A stretch of DNA of 64,000 nt from Haloplanus salinarum (GTDB taxonomy: Archaea > Halobacteriota > Halobacteria > Halobacteriales > Haloferacaceae). Shown here piece by piece: positions 8,834-16,854 of the stretch. Below the pieces are notes generated by a model that had not been told where the DNA came from, searched no databases, and saw only the letters and a program-made list of their open reading frames with translations. A program made the position numbers and the translations under genes. Numbering within the stretch: the stretch's first letter is position 1; the number at the start of each line of letters is the position of its first letter. Location: the NCBI RefSeq assembly GCF_024498175.1, contig NZ_CP101823.1, positions 806,001 through 870,000 on the forward strand. Direction: 5' to 3'.

Positions 8834-8853
8834 CCCGCGCCCAAAGGCGCGGG
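8834..8853. other. perfect hairpin resembling an IS200/IS605 end
   Basis: CCCGCGCC-CAAA-GGCGCGGG preceded by CTTCCT, in the 195-bp gap after hypF. The layout resembles the end hairpins of the tnpB element at 50.8-52.3 kb. It may be an old transposon end or simply a 3' stem-loop of the hypF transcript. Confidence 0.35.
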
Positions 8854-8925
8854 TACGCGCTCGTAGCTCCCCCGCGCCCCTGGCATCCGGTGTGCCTTTG
8901 TTCGTCGTGAGCGAACACCGACTCG

Positions 8926-9315
8926 ATGGACAACGTTGACCTGACACTACGCCCGGTCGGCGTGGCACACACGCCGTACGACACGCCGGATGCTGCGCCC
9001 CACCAAGGGTTCGCCGACGACGCCGACGCCGAGATAGAGATTTTCGACGAGTACGCCGACGCGCTGGCTGGCATCGCCGACGCGATTCGCATAACGGTCG
9101 TCTACTGGGCCCACTTGGCTGACCGGACGAGTGGCACGCAGTCGGACGGGCCCGGAGCCTTCGCCCGCCGCTCACCGAATCGGCCGAACCCGCTGAGTAT
9201 CTGCGTGTGTACGGTGTACGATATCGACGGACAACGGCTCGAAGTCGGTGGTCTCGACGCAGTGGACGGCTCGCCGGTCCTCGATCTGAAACCCAGCCTC
9301 CAGACGGAACGGTAG
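8926..9315 (+). CDS. TrmO/TsaA-family tRNA methyltransferase
   Basis: Small (129 aa) single-domain member of the TsaA/YaeB/TrmO family, SAM-dependent methylases of N6-threonylcarbamoyladenosine at tRNA position 37. The SAM-site signature GAFARRSPNRPNPLSI (about residues 69-84) and GSPVLDLKPSL near the C terminus are clear. It lacks the extra C-terminal domain of E. coli TrmO, as usual in archaea. It follows hypF by 195 bp; the functional link is probably incidental. Confidence 0.88.
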   Translation: MDNVDLTLRPVGVAHTPYDTPDAAPHQGFADDADAEIEIFDEYADALAGIADAIRITVVYWAHLADRTSGTQSDGPGAFARRSPNRPNPLSICVCTVYDIDGQRLEVGGLDAVDGSPVLDLKPSLQTER

Positions 9316-9361
9316 GTCGAGTTGCCGATCCACTTTTTAGCTGGGTCCCGTACGTTCGGGT

Positions 9362-9730
9362 ATGGCAGAAAACGGGTGTGGGTGCTGTACGCCGAACGTC
9401 TCGACAGGGATGACCTGCTACTGCCCCATTGACGAGTTGCTGGACGTCGCGAGCCGGAAACACACGCTTGCGATCATCAGTCTGCTCGCAAACGACGGTC
9501 CCAAGCGCCACTCGGAAATCGCCGACGTGCTCGATGTGAACAGTTCCTCTGTCCTCGCGAACCGGCTGCGCGAACTGACCGAGGTTGGCCTCCTCCAACG
9601 GCGGAGTTACGACCGCGTCCCGCCCCACGTCGAGTACTCGCTCACCGCCGATGGCCGGGCGTTCGAGCAACGGCTTCGACCCCTGCTGGCGTGGGCGACC
9701 AGCGACGGCGTGCCCACTAACCCGGAGTAA
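9362..9730 (+). CDS. HxlR/ArsR-like winged-helix regulator with Cys-rich N terminus
   Basis: About 122 aa. A winged helix-turn-helix (DVASRKHTLAIISLLA, HSEIADVLDVNSSSVLANRL, VGLLQRRSYDRVPPHVEYSLT) follows HxlR-family spacing. The first 22 residues carry five cysteines (CGCCTP, then CYCP), which could bind a metal or sense thiol/redox state. A TATA-like CTTTTTAG lies about 30 bp upstream. It is encoded 44 bp before the ABC ATPase on the same strand, so it may control the adjacent transporter. The inducer is unknown. Confidence 0.82.
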   Translation: MAENGCGCCTPNVSTGMTCYCPIDELLDVASRKHTLAIISLLANDGPKRHSEIADVLDVNSSSVLANRLRELTEVGLLQRRSYDRVPPHVEYSLTADGRAFEQRLRPLLAWATSDGVPTNPE

Positions 9731-9774
9731 GCGGTCCCCGAGTGGACCGGACAGCTACCCGTAGGAGACCCACA

Positions 9775-10524
9775 ATGACACGACGACACCCGATCCGGCT
9801 GGACGGCATCGAGAAATCGTACCCGACGGAGGGTGGATCCCTGCGCGTCCTCGACGGGATCTCCCTCGACATCCGGGACGGGGAGTTTCTCAGTATCGTC
9901 GGCCCGTCGGGGTGTGGCAAGAGCACGCTACTCAACATCATCGCCGACTGGATCGCTCCCGACGCCGGTACGGTCGAGATCACTCCATCGCGATCCGATG
10001 TCCAGATCGGCGTCGTGTTTCAGGAGCCGACCCTGCTCGACTGGCGAACGGTGCGCCAGAATCTGGCGTTCGCCCTCCGTGGTCTGGGTGTGCCCGAAGC
10101 GGCGCACGACCGGGAGACCCGTGCCGCGCTCGAGCTCGTCGGGCTTTCCGAGAGTGCTAATCAGTATCCGCCCACACTGTCCGGCGGAATGCGGCAACGT
10201 GTGAACTTCGCTCGCGCGTTCTGTGTCGGTCCCGACGTGTTGTTGATGGACGAACCCTTCAGTAGTCTCGACGAACTCACGGCGCGTGCGCTCCGGGAGC
10301 GCGTCGTTGATATCTGGGACGACGAACGGTTCACCGCCGTCCTCGTCACGCACGACATAGCCGAAGCCGCGTACTTCTCAGACCGGGTCGTCGTTCTTTC
10401 CGACACCCCGACGGTCATCGAGAAGACGGTCGACATCGAGGGCGACCAACCACGGGAGCCACAATCCGAGGAGACGCTCGAACACGAGCGCCGCATTTTG
10501 GAGGCACTCGGTGTTCCGACTTAA
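9775..10524 (+). CDS. ABC transporter ATP-binding protein (SsuB/TauB-like)
   Basis: ATPase of an importer of the nitrate/sulfonate/taurine type. Walker A GPSGCGKST, Q-loop FQEPTLLDW (the FQE..LLPW feature of this class), signature LSGGMRQRV, Walker B LLMDEPFSSLD and switch LVTHDIAEAAYFSD are intact. ATG 9775 is preferred because TAGGAG lies 8-13 bp upstream; the open frame extends 33 bp further. Its stop codon overlaps that of the convergent permease gene, an unusual layout because subunits of one importer are normally co-directional. Confidence 0.92.
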   Translation: MTRRHPIRLDGIEKSYPTEGGSLRVLDGISLDIRDGEFLSIVGPSGCGKSTLLNIIADWIAPDAGTVEITPSRSDVQIGVVFQEPTLLDWRTVRQNLAFALRGLGVPEAAHDRETRAALELVGLSESANQYPPTLSGGMRQRVNFARAFCVGPDVLLMDEPFSSLDELTARALRERVVDIWDDERFTAVLVTHDIAEAAYFSDRVVVLSDTPTVIEKTVDIEGDQPREPQSEETLEHERRILEALGVPT

Positions 10525-11366
10525 CTCTGTAACAGCGACGTCTGATTCATTTCGTCGGGTTGCCAGCGGGTGAGGTGGGCCTCGATCCGTTTGATGAGCA
10601 GAAACTCCAGCCCGGCCATCACGAGAACGAACGACAGCGTCCACGCCATGACGCCCGTCAGCGAAAACAGGTCGAACGAGTCGCGGAGTTTCTGTCCGAT
10701 CCCGTTTCCGAGGCCGATCCACTCGACGATGACGGCGATTTTCCAGCCGATACCCAAGCCGAACCGGGTTGCCGCGAGGAGGTACGGGGCGAGTTGCGGG
10801 AGCACGACGTCACGGAGCATCATCCGCCGCGTAGCACCGAACACCTGACCCATTTTGATCAACTCGGCATCGAGATTCTTCGTTCCTTCCCAGACGTTCT
10901 CGGTCATCGGCGGAGTGATGACGATGACGATGGCAACGATGCCGGCGACCTCGGTGAACCCCATCACGAGCAACACGATGATGGAGACGGCGAGCGCAGG
11001 GACTGTCAGTCCCACGAGGACGAACGTTTCGAAGAACCGTTCGGCAGTTTCGTCCACGCCCATGAGAATCCCGATGCACGAGGACAACAGAAGCGCGACG
11101 ACGAACGCCCCGACGACCCGAAACAGCGTTCGTGACAGATGAAAGACGAACCGCTCGTTACGGATGATGTGTCCCGTCTCCAGCAACACCGGCCACGGAC
11201 CTGGAAACACGATCGGCTCGAAAAAGAGGGCCACGAACCACCAGAGCCCGAGGAGGACGAGGACCGAAATCCCCCGCGTTGCGACTGTGGACCATCGAGC
11301 CGTCAGTGCGCGGAGCCACCCCGGGGGTCGCCCCACGGAGTCACGATTCGGTTCGGGACCGGACAT
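10521..11366 (-). CDS. ABC transporter permease (SsuC/TauC-like)
   Basis: 281-aa BPD-family inner-membrane component with about six TM segments, beginning with a Trp-rich one (VLVLLGLWWFVALFF). The cytoplasmic EAA-type loop reads ELIKMGQVFGATRRMML. It belongs with the substrate-binding lipoprotein 15 bp upstream and probably the convergent ATPase. The substrate cannot be deduced: the family takes up sulfonates, taurine, nitrate, bicarbonate, pyrimidine precursors and more. Confidence 0.9.
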   Translation of the reverse strand: MSGPEPNRDSVGRPPGWLRALTARWSTVATRGISVLVLLGLWWFVALFFEPIVFPGPWPVLLETGHIIRNERFVFHLSRTLFRVVGAFVVALLLSSCIGILMGVDETAERFFETFVLVGLTVPALAVSIIVLLVMGFTEVAGIVAIVIVITPPMTENVWEGTKNLDAELIKMGQVFGATRRMMLRDVVLPQLAPYLLAATRFGLGIGWKIAVIVEWIGLGNGIGQKLRDSFDLFSLTGVMAWTLSFVLVMAGLEFLLIKRIEAHLTRWQPDEMNQTSLLQS

Positions 11367-11381
11367 CGACTCGCGTTCCGG

Positions 11382-12467
11382 TCAGCCGGATCGCGGATCG
11401 ACGAACAACTCGTCGACATCCGGCTCCGACTCTAGCAGGCCCTCTTCAGCCGCCAGGCGCACCACCTCTTTCCCGGATTCGCGCAGTTCGGTCGCGAATT
11501 CCGTCGGATAGATCGGGGAGATACGCTCGATGGCTAAGTCTACTTGGCTGTCGGTCTGCAGTCCCAGCATATCGGTATAGCTCTCGAATACCGTCCGCTT
11601 GTTGTCCTGAATGTACTGTCCCGCTTCGAGCAGGCCAGTCAGGAACGTGTCGAACGCGGCCCGCTTTTGATCGATCGTGGACTGGTAGGTCGCCACCTCG
11701 ACGAGCGGCATATCGGTCCCCCGTCGCTCGTTCCAGCGGTCGTTGAACACGAAGAACTCCCGATACTCGTCCGTGGCGAGGAGCCTCGTTGAAAAGGGCT
11801 CGACGCCGATCATCGCGTCGAGTTCCCCCTTTTTCATCTGGCCGAACAGTACCGGTGGCGGACCAAACTGGAACTCGAAGTTCTCGTGGTCCATCCCCTC
11901 GAGCGCCAGCAATAGCGCGAAATGCGTGAACGGGGCCGTATTTCTGGGCATCGAACCCAGCGTCGTTTCCCTGAGATCCTCGACGCTGGACAGACCGACC
12001 CCTTTCCGGGCGATGATCGAATTGAACGATCGGGCGACGGGCTGGAGGAGACGCACGTCCCCACCCTGATTCGCGAGCCGGGCTCCCGAAATGACGGGGA
12101 AGGTCGACGACTCGATAGCCCGTCCTTGGATCTTCGTGAACAGTTCCGGCGGTGGACCGAATTCGAGGCTGAGATCTATCTCGTCGTCCGATACCAGCCC
12201 CTGATCACGAACGACTCGGGGACTGACACCCGCCGCTGCTGCATTCGGCGTCCCGAACGTGATCGGTGTCGGCATTGTCGTTGCAGTCGGGGTATCAGTG
12301 GCCGCCGGTGACTCGCCCTCGCCTTCGCCCCCGCCTTCGCTTCCGCCTCCGCCGCCCCCACCGGCACACCCAGCGATGCCTCCGGTAACCGCGAGCCCAG
12401 ATATCGTTTTCAGCACGCGTCGTCGGTCAGTCTGCCAGTCTGCTGCGTCCGAAATCCTGTCGTGCAT
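11382..12467 (-). CDS. NMT1/SsuA-type ABC substrate-binding lipoprotein
   Basis: Tat-lipoprotein signal (TDRRRVLKTISGLAVTGG followed by IAGC) puts the mature protein on the outer face of the membrane. A Gly/Glu/Ser/Thr linker of about 45 residues precedes the binding domain (ITFGTPNAAAAGVSPRVVRD onward; GELDAMIGVEPFSTRLLA). The fold matches the nitrate/sulfonate/thiamine-precursor class. It leads a two-gene operon with the permease. The promoter carries a 13-bp element also found upstream of the membrane-protein gene that starts at 13723. Confidence 0.88.
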   Translation of the reverse strand: MHDRISDAADWQTDRRRVLKTISGLAVTGGIAGCAGGGGGGGSEGGGEGEGESPAATDTPTATTMPTPITFGTPNAAAAGVSPRVVRDQGLVSDDEIDLSLEFGPPPELFTKIQGRAIESSTFPVISGARLANQGGDVRLLQPVARSFNSIIARKGVGLSSVEDLRETTLGSMPRNTAPFTHFALLLALEGMDHENFEFQFGPPPVLFGQMKKGELDAMIGVEPFSTRLLATDEYREFFVFNDRWNERRGTDMPLVEVATYQSTIDQKRAAFDTFLTGLLEAGQYIQDNKRTVFESYTDMLGLQTDSQVDLAIERISPIYPTEFATELRESGKEVVRLAAEEGLLESEPDVDELFVDPRSG

Positions 12468-12560
12468 ATCTCGTTGGTGTGGGTTTCCGCACTAACTTCG
12501 GATCGGCGAACCTTGCCACTTCGTATGACCGATACTAATTTTGATATATAAACTTGAATA
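12468..12560 (-). promoter_or_regulatory. promoter region of the ABC binding-protein gene
   Basis: Minus-strand TATA box TTTATATAT (about 12544-12552) lies about 80 bp from the start codon. The element GCACTAACTTCGG (plus-strand sense, 12489-12501) sits 22 bp upstream of the start and is identical to 13748-13760. Confidence 0.6.
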
Positions 12561-12760
12561 TTGTTCGACGCGGGCCACGCTTGCGGGCGTTCGCGTCGAC
12601 CGATACCGATCGTAGAAACGTTCCGCCGGCTTCGCGCTTCCGCGGCGCAAGCGGCCGGCGATATCCACCGTTCGTTCGCATCGGAGTCGGCAAACGGCTC
12701 GGGTACCAGTTCGGGACGGCAGGCCGCTCGTGGCTATCCAGACGACTGGTTGAAGAAAGG

Positions 12761-13723
12761 CTACGTTGTTGCGCGAGTTGGGGCGACCCGCTCTTTCCAC
12801 TCCGGCGGCACGGGCTCCATGTCGGGGTAGTAGGCCCAGACGAGGCCGAAGAACGCGAGTCCGAGGCCGGTCCACGTGAATAGCGTGTCCACCATCTCGC
12901 CGATCGGCGTGGCGGGGACCGCCATGCCGGCCATTCCGAGTAGTCCCCCGTTCGCCGGGAACCCGTACAGGCTTCCCGTGATGAAGAAGGCGATCACCAG
13001 CCCCAGCAGGGCGACGCCCGTCTGTTTCCACGCGCGGCTGTAGAGCGTGTACGCCAGAATACCGAGCACGGCGACCAGCATCACGCCGTCGGCGCCGAGG
13101 AATTTGGTCTGGTTGGTTGCCGACGATCCGGTCAGCAGAACCATGCCGGCACCGGCGAGGCCGGTCACACCACAGCCACCACAGACCGAGGCGCCGGCGA
13201 GGCCGGCTGCGACGCCACCCTTCGTTGACCCGAGATCGAACTCCCGGAGATACGAATCGTAGACTGCACCGAAAAACAGCACCGTCCCAGTGATGTACAG
13301 AAGGGCCACCGGCACCAGTCCCAAGGGATTTATCAGGATGTCCCCGGCCGGGAACATCCCGAACTTGGGCGATCCGAGAAACTCGCGAGAGCCCCCGATT
13401 GCCGTTGACGTGACGAACAGCCCCGAAGCGACGTAGCCGGCCCACATCGTCGCCAGCGCACCGAGTCCAAGTAGCGCCGGCCTCCGACCGGCCCACCGGA
13501 ATCCTTTCCAGACGAATGCCCCCCCGATGACGAGAACCCCGGTCATCAACCAGACGGGACTGACCGTGCTCAGGCCAACGAGTGCCGCCCCGCTCGCCAG
13601 GAAGCCGAGTACCATCGCCTTGCAGGTAATCGCCGCCGCCCCTGCACCGATGGCACATGCACCGGCCGTTCGTGTACACGTTCCAGTTTCGGTCGACGTG
13701 TCGACGTTCGTTTTCGTAGACAT
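12761..13723 (-). CDS. polytopic membrane protein with cysteine pairs, unknown function
   Basis: 320 aa with eight to nine predicted TM helices and no recognised family. The N-terminal segment is polar with cysteines (GTCTRTAGACAIG), a further Cys occurs in the first helix (AAITCKAM), and a mid-protein motif ASVCGGCGVTGLAGAG lies inside a helix. Membrane-embedded cysteines suggest transport of a soft metal or sulfur/selenium species, or thiol redox, but this is inference. The promoter element shared with the neighbouring ABC binding-protein gene suggests one regulon. About 290 bp of non-coding DNA separates it from that gene. Confidence 0.7.
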   Translation of the reverse strand: MSTKTNVDTSTETGTCTRTAGACAIGAGAAAITCKAMVLGFLASGAALVGLSTVSPVWLMTGVLVIGGAFVWKGFRWAGRRPALLGLGALATMWAGYVASGLFVTSTAIGGSREFLGSPKFGMFPAGDILINPLGLVPVALLYITGTVLFFGAVYDSYLREFDLGSTKGGVAAGLAGASVCGGCGVTGLAGAGMVLLTGSSATNQTKFLGADGVMLVAVLGILAYTLYSRAWKQTGVALLGLVIAFFITGSLYGFPANGGLLGMAGMAVPATPIGEMVDTLFTWTGLGLAFFGLVWAYYPDMEPVPPEWKERVAPTRATT

Positions 13724-13747
13724 CCGTTGCTCACGCTCCTGTTTGAC

Positions 13748-13771
13748 GCACTAACTTCGGTTCCCCGAAGT
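13748..13771 (-). promoter_or_regulatory. operator-like palindrome and shared 13-bp element
   Basis: GCACTAACTTCGG at 13748-13760 is identical to 12489-12501. Here it runs into a perfect palindrome, ACTTCGG-TTCC-CCGAAGT (13754-13771). It lies 25 bp upstream of the membrane-protein start and downstream of an AT-rich box near 13798-13808, so a bound protein would block initiation. Confidence 0.6.
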
Positions 13772-13912
13772 GTGCGCGATTTGTTATCGTACAATCACTT
13801 AGTTTTTACTGGCCCGACACGAGGAACCGGCCCCTACTTCCCGTTTGCGCAGTGTGTTTCACGCACTCGGCCGCGGTGGTGTCGGGCTTCCACCGTTCGC
13901 ATTCCGGGGCGT

Positions 13913-14908
13913 TCACTGATTCTGCTCGGGGTTCCCTCCCAGTCGCACGTACTCGTTATCCGCGTCTTGTAGCATCGACTTCTTGTGCTCGAACTCCTCG
14001 ATCAGGTGGCCGACGGAGAGTTCGCCCGGATCCTTTACTGTCGACTGGTTCCGCGCGAGTGCCGATAAAACGCTCTTTCGCATCCGCCGGCCGGAAAACC
14101 CGCTGGACAGTTCGACCAGTCGGTCCATCTCCGATCCCGTCGCCGAGAGTTGGGTGTCGAACGTCTCCCGCAGACGGGCGAAGATGTCCTCAAGTATCCT
14201 GCGACGGTGTTCGGGCGCCGGATTGCCGATGAAGATCTGTTCGTCCGTTCGGTCGAGAAAAGCGCTGTCGACGGCGTTGGGCTGGTTCGACGTCGCGATG
14301 ACGTACACGTTGTTCAACTCTGCCACCGTATCGAGTGCGTCCAGCGCCGTGTTGACCGCCCGGATCGCGTCCATGGGGTCCGTCTCGGTGAGATCCTGCC
14401 GGTTCGAAAAGAGCGACTCGACCTCGTCGAGTAGGACGATCTGGTATGTGTTCCCGCCTTCGGCGTCCGCCACGACCGCGTCGAAAGCTTCCTCGACCAG
14501 TTTGGGGCTATCACCGTGGTCGCTGGAGAAGAGGTGACGCACCGCGATCTGCTTGAATATGACCTCTTCGATACCGAGACGGTCGCGATCGAGGTTTCTC
14601 GCAAGTTCGTCCGCCGCTCCCTTCGCGAGCGTCGTCTTTCCCGTTCCCGGCGGACCGGAAAGGAGAACGGCACCGTGACGGCTGAGTGTCATCTGCTCGA
14701 AATCGGCGGCCTGCAACTGCTGTTCCAGCAGCCCGTAGTTGATGATCTTGTCTTTATCCTGTTCATCGATGTAGATCCGCTCCCAGAACTCCCGCCAGTC
14801 GACTTCGGTCAGATTGTACTCGCGGACGAACTCCGGACTCCCACCCTTCTCGGCGTCCTCTTCGCTGGCATCTGCCGAATCGAGTAGTCGACGAACTCGC
14901 TCCATCAC
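13913..14908 (-). CDS. Pch2/TRIP13-like AAA+ ATPase
   Basis: 331-aa single AAA+ module. Walker A is GPPGTGKTTLAKGAADELA (about residues 85-103) and Walker B is IVLLDEVESLF. Then comes a Pch2/TRIP13-like run: DAIRAVNTALDALD, VYVIATSNQPNAVDSAFLDR, TDEQIFIGNP. The N-terminal DWREFWERIYIDEQDKDKI also fits the pre-AAA part of that group. Eukaryotic and bacterial members remodel HORMA-domain proteins; bacterial ones occur in CBASS defence loci. I see no HORMA protein, cyclase or effector next to it. It ends the coding part of the left accessory block. Confidence 0.8.
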   Translation of the reverse strand: MMERVRRLLDSADASEEDAEKGGSPEFVREYNLTEVDWREFWERIYIDEQDKDKIINYGLLEQQLQAADFEQMTLSRHGAVLLSGPPGTGKTTLAKGAADELARNLDRDRLGIEEVIFKQIAVRHLFSSDHGDSPKLVEEAFDAVVADAEGGNTYQIVLLDEVESLFSNRQDLTETDPMDAIRAVNTALDALDTVAELNNVYVIATSNQPNAVDSAFLDRTDEQIFIGNPAPEHRRRILEDIFARLRETFDTQLSATGSEMDRLVELSSGFSGRRMRKSVLSALARNQSTVKDPGELSVGHLIEEFEHKKSMLQDADNEYVRLGGNPEQNQ

Positions 14909-15934
14909 GAGGGATCACCGCCACGACTCGTTCGCGTCACCGTTCCCGACCCGGTCGCACTTCGACGACCGCTCGGCCGAGATCCGGTGCTACTTCGCGT
15001 TCGGGGATATTCACTCATGAATCGATCTTCCAGTGTGAGATGCATGTCATCAGCCGTTGGATCACCGTTCGTGGATCGTTGACGACACCGTCCCCGGCAC
15101 GATCACCGCCAATTCTGCAGGCGTCGACGGGGCCGACCCACGGGCGACGAGCGCGACATCCGTCCACACTCGGTTTGGACCCGGCATCCATCGGGAGTTC
15201 ATCTGAGATTTTTCCAGTCGGACTGTATCTCGACAGCTATTTAATAAGTTGGTAGCACGTGACGGGTCGCTTCCTTTCTGAACGACGCTGCAAACGATCG
15301 GTCGGGGATAACTGCAGCCTTTGGGCCACGTCCCGTTACCGCCTCGGAGAGCGACTGACACTGTCGGCTGTGAATCAATCAAGATATTCGCATACTGAGA
15401 TGGCGAATATCTTGAAACAGTTACAGCCGACAGTCTGAACCGGTTCTACGGCGCTCAGTCACCGCGCCAACGGACAGGGCCAGCAGGACGGACAGGTGGG
15501 GGAGGGAACGGCCCGCACTACTTGTTGCTGGTGACACCCGCTCCCGGAGCGGAATCTCTACCGGACGTGTCGGACGCCGTCGACGGATCGCGGCACATGC
15601 GGAGTGACCGACGTGTCTGGCGTCTCGGCCTTGGAATCCCGCGATAACTTCGCGCGCGATCGTTCAGACCCACCGGCCAATTCGCGGATTCTTGCGGCGA
15701 GAATGCGCGCCGTCAGCTCCTGCGAGCGGTCCGGCGGGCTCTCCGACCTCACGTCGTCCCCGAACTCCAGGGGGAGCGTCGATAGCGATCCCCCGTTTCC
15801 GTCCCACGGGAGCTATCGAACGACGGACCGCACTCGTCCGAGCCCCGGATACGATGCCGAGCCACGAGCGCGTTCAACCGTCCTGGGCCGTGAGACGGGC
15901 AACGACTATCGACCGCGTGACTGCTATCCGCGGT
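14909..15934. other. gene-poor stretch upstream of the Pch2-like gene
   Basis: Open frames here have poor haloarchaeal coding character and no recognisable domains. The only clear structures are the two-tier palindrome at 15360-15434 and an AT-rich TATTTAATAAG near 15239. It looks like decayed or regulatory DNA. Confidence 0.5.
15360..15434. repeat. two-tier palindrome related to the dispersed repeat family
   Basis: Outer arms ACTGTCGGCTGT (15360-15371) and ACAGCCGACAGT (15423-15434) and inner arms TCAAGATATTCGC (15379-15391) and GCGAATATCTTGA (15403-15415) are all perfect complements around an 11-nt loop. Arm and spacer lengths mirror the repeats at 2759, 38539 and 61477. The spacer/arm junction ACAGTTACA resembles theirs, but the arm sequences differ. 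Confidence 0.85.
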
Positions 15935-16045
15935 GTGACGATCATCGTTGAGTGCCGCCACTGTGGACTGACCGTCTCTCCGGATATTGACTCGTATCCA
16001 GCATGCGGTGCAACAGACTTCTGCTGCTACGAGATTCCTGAATAG
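15935..16045 (+). CDS. possible short zinc-ribbon protein
   Basis: GTG-started frame of 36 codons reading VTIIVECRHCGLTVSPDIDS and then YPACGATDFCCYEIPE. One CxxC knuckle is present, but the second is YxxC where haloarchaeal zinc ribbons normally have CxxC, so zinc binding may be lost. It may be a decayed remnant or the tail of a longer frame open from about 15692. The protein-like C terminus is the only support. Confidence 0.4.
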   Translation: MTIIVECRHCGLTVSPDIDSYPACGATDFCCYEIPE

Positions 16046-16520
16046 GGAGTCCTGCCGAAATTATCGGCAACTGAGACGATGCATTCGGAGAATCAGCTCT
16101 GATCGCTAGTCTACCACAGACTCGTGTCTGCTAGTAGGTTCTCGACGTTGAGCGTCCGTAATTAACGACTGCCAGTAGATCCAACGGTCGAACCACGACC
16201 TGGGAATCTCGTTTTCGGGTGTGATCGGCGGTTTCTCGGACAGGCTTTGTCGGAACCCTCACTCGGCGACAGTACGGAGTCTCGTAACCACTCCCAACTG
16301 CGAAGTTGCTTGGACCCAGTTGATTGCAGCCAAGAGACATCAACGACCCAATGATTAGAGACCATGCGCCACGCCGTAGAGGCAGCGAACCAGAGGACGA
16401 AACCGCCCTCGTTCGGAATCGTTCAGTGGCTGAACGAAATCAACGCCAGTGCACCCCGAGACGATGACATCGACGCTAACCCCGACATTGTCGTACGATT
16501 ACGAACGAAAAAATCGGCGA
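16046..16520. other. non-coding stretch at the 3' side of tRNA-Arg(UCG)
   Basis: No convincing gene. Composition is less GC-rich than the core region to the right. A small hairpin CAGAC-TCGT-GTCTG lies near 16118-16131. Open frames on both strands show no domain. It adjoins the tRNA 3' end, a common integration point, so it may be an island edge. Confidence 0.45.
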
Positions 16521-16595
16521 TGGGCGCTGCAGGATTTGAACCCGCGACAATCTGGTCCGAAGCCAGACACTCTGTCCAGGCTGAGCTAAGCGCCC
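16521..16595 (-). tRNA. tRNA-Arg (anticodon UCG)
   Basis: Full cloverleaf: acceptor GGGCGCT/AGCGCCC with discriminator A, anticodon stem TCTGG/CCAGA around loop CTTCGGA (anticodon TCG, reads CGA), and T arm GCGGG-TTCAAAT-CCTGC. CCA is not encoded. A TATA-like TTTATCA lies about 30 bp upstream on the minus strand (near 16624-16630). Its 3' end faces the gene-poor left block. Confidence 0.97.
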
Positions 16596-16754
16596 CGCAT
16601 TCACATGGAACTCGACGACCGATGATAAATGACGCGATTCGTGGCGGGCCGTATCGGGACCGTAATACCTGTCGGGCACGAACGTGCCGGTGGCTGTGGT
16701 TTCTCCGTATCGCCTTCTCATCCTCCGATTCTGCGCAATCAAAAAGAATATTAC

Positions 16755-16799
16755 CGGCTCACTATATGTTCATACTACCTCATGATTTCCGGTGAGCCG
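16755..16799. promoter_or_regulatory. inverted repeat enclosing an AT-rich box
   Basis: CGGCTCAC (16755-16762) and GTGAGCCG (16792-16799) flank an AT-rich segment containing CTATATG, about 90 bp upstream of the RecA-like gene. Possible promoter with flanking operator arms. Confidence 0.35.
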
Positions 16800-16854
16800 T
16801 GTCGTCCGCAGGGAGAGGGGTATCCCCACATAGCGATCCCTGCGAGGGTTCGAG

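Noticed and set aside
8585-9670. 361-aa minus-strand frame over TrmO and the HxlR gene
   Set aside because: No domain, Arg-rich, and antisense to two well-supported genes.
16162-16365. Possible transposase remnant left of tRNA-Arg(UCG)
   Set aside because: Open frames on both strands give no recognisable transposase motif; left as unassigned DNA.
13913-16520. A CBASS or HORMA defence locus around the Pch2-like ATPase
   Set aside because: I looked for a HORMA, nucleotidyltransferase or effector in the flanks and saw none; only the ATPase is supportable.
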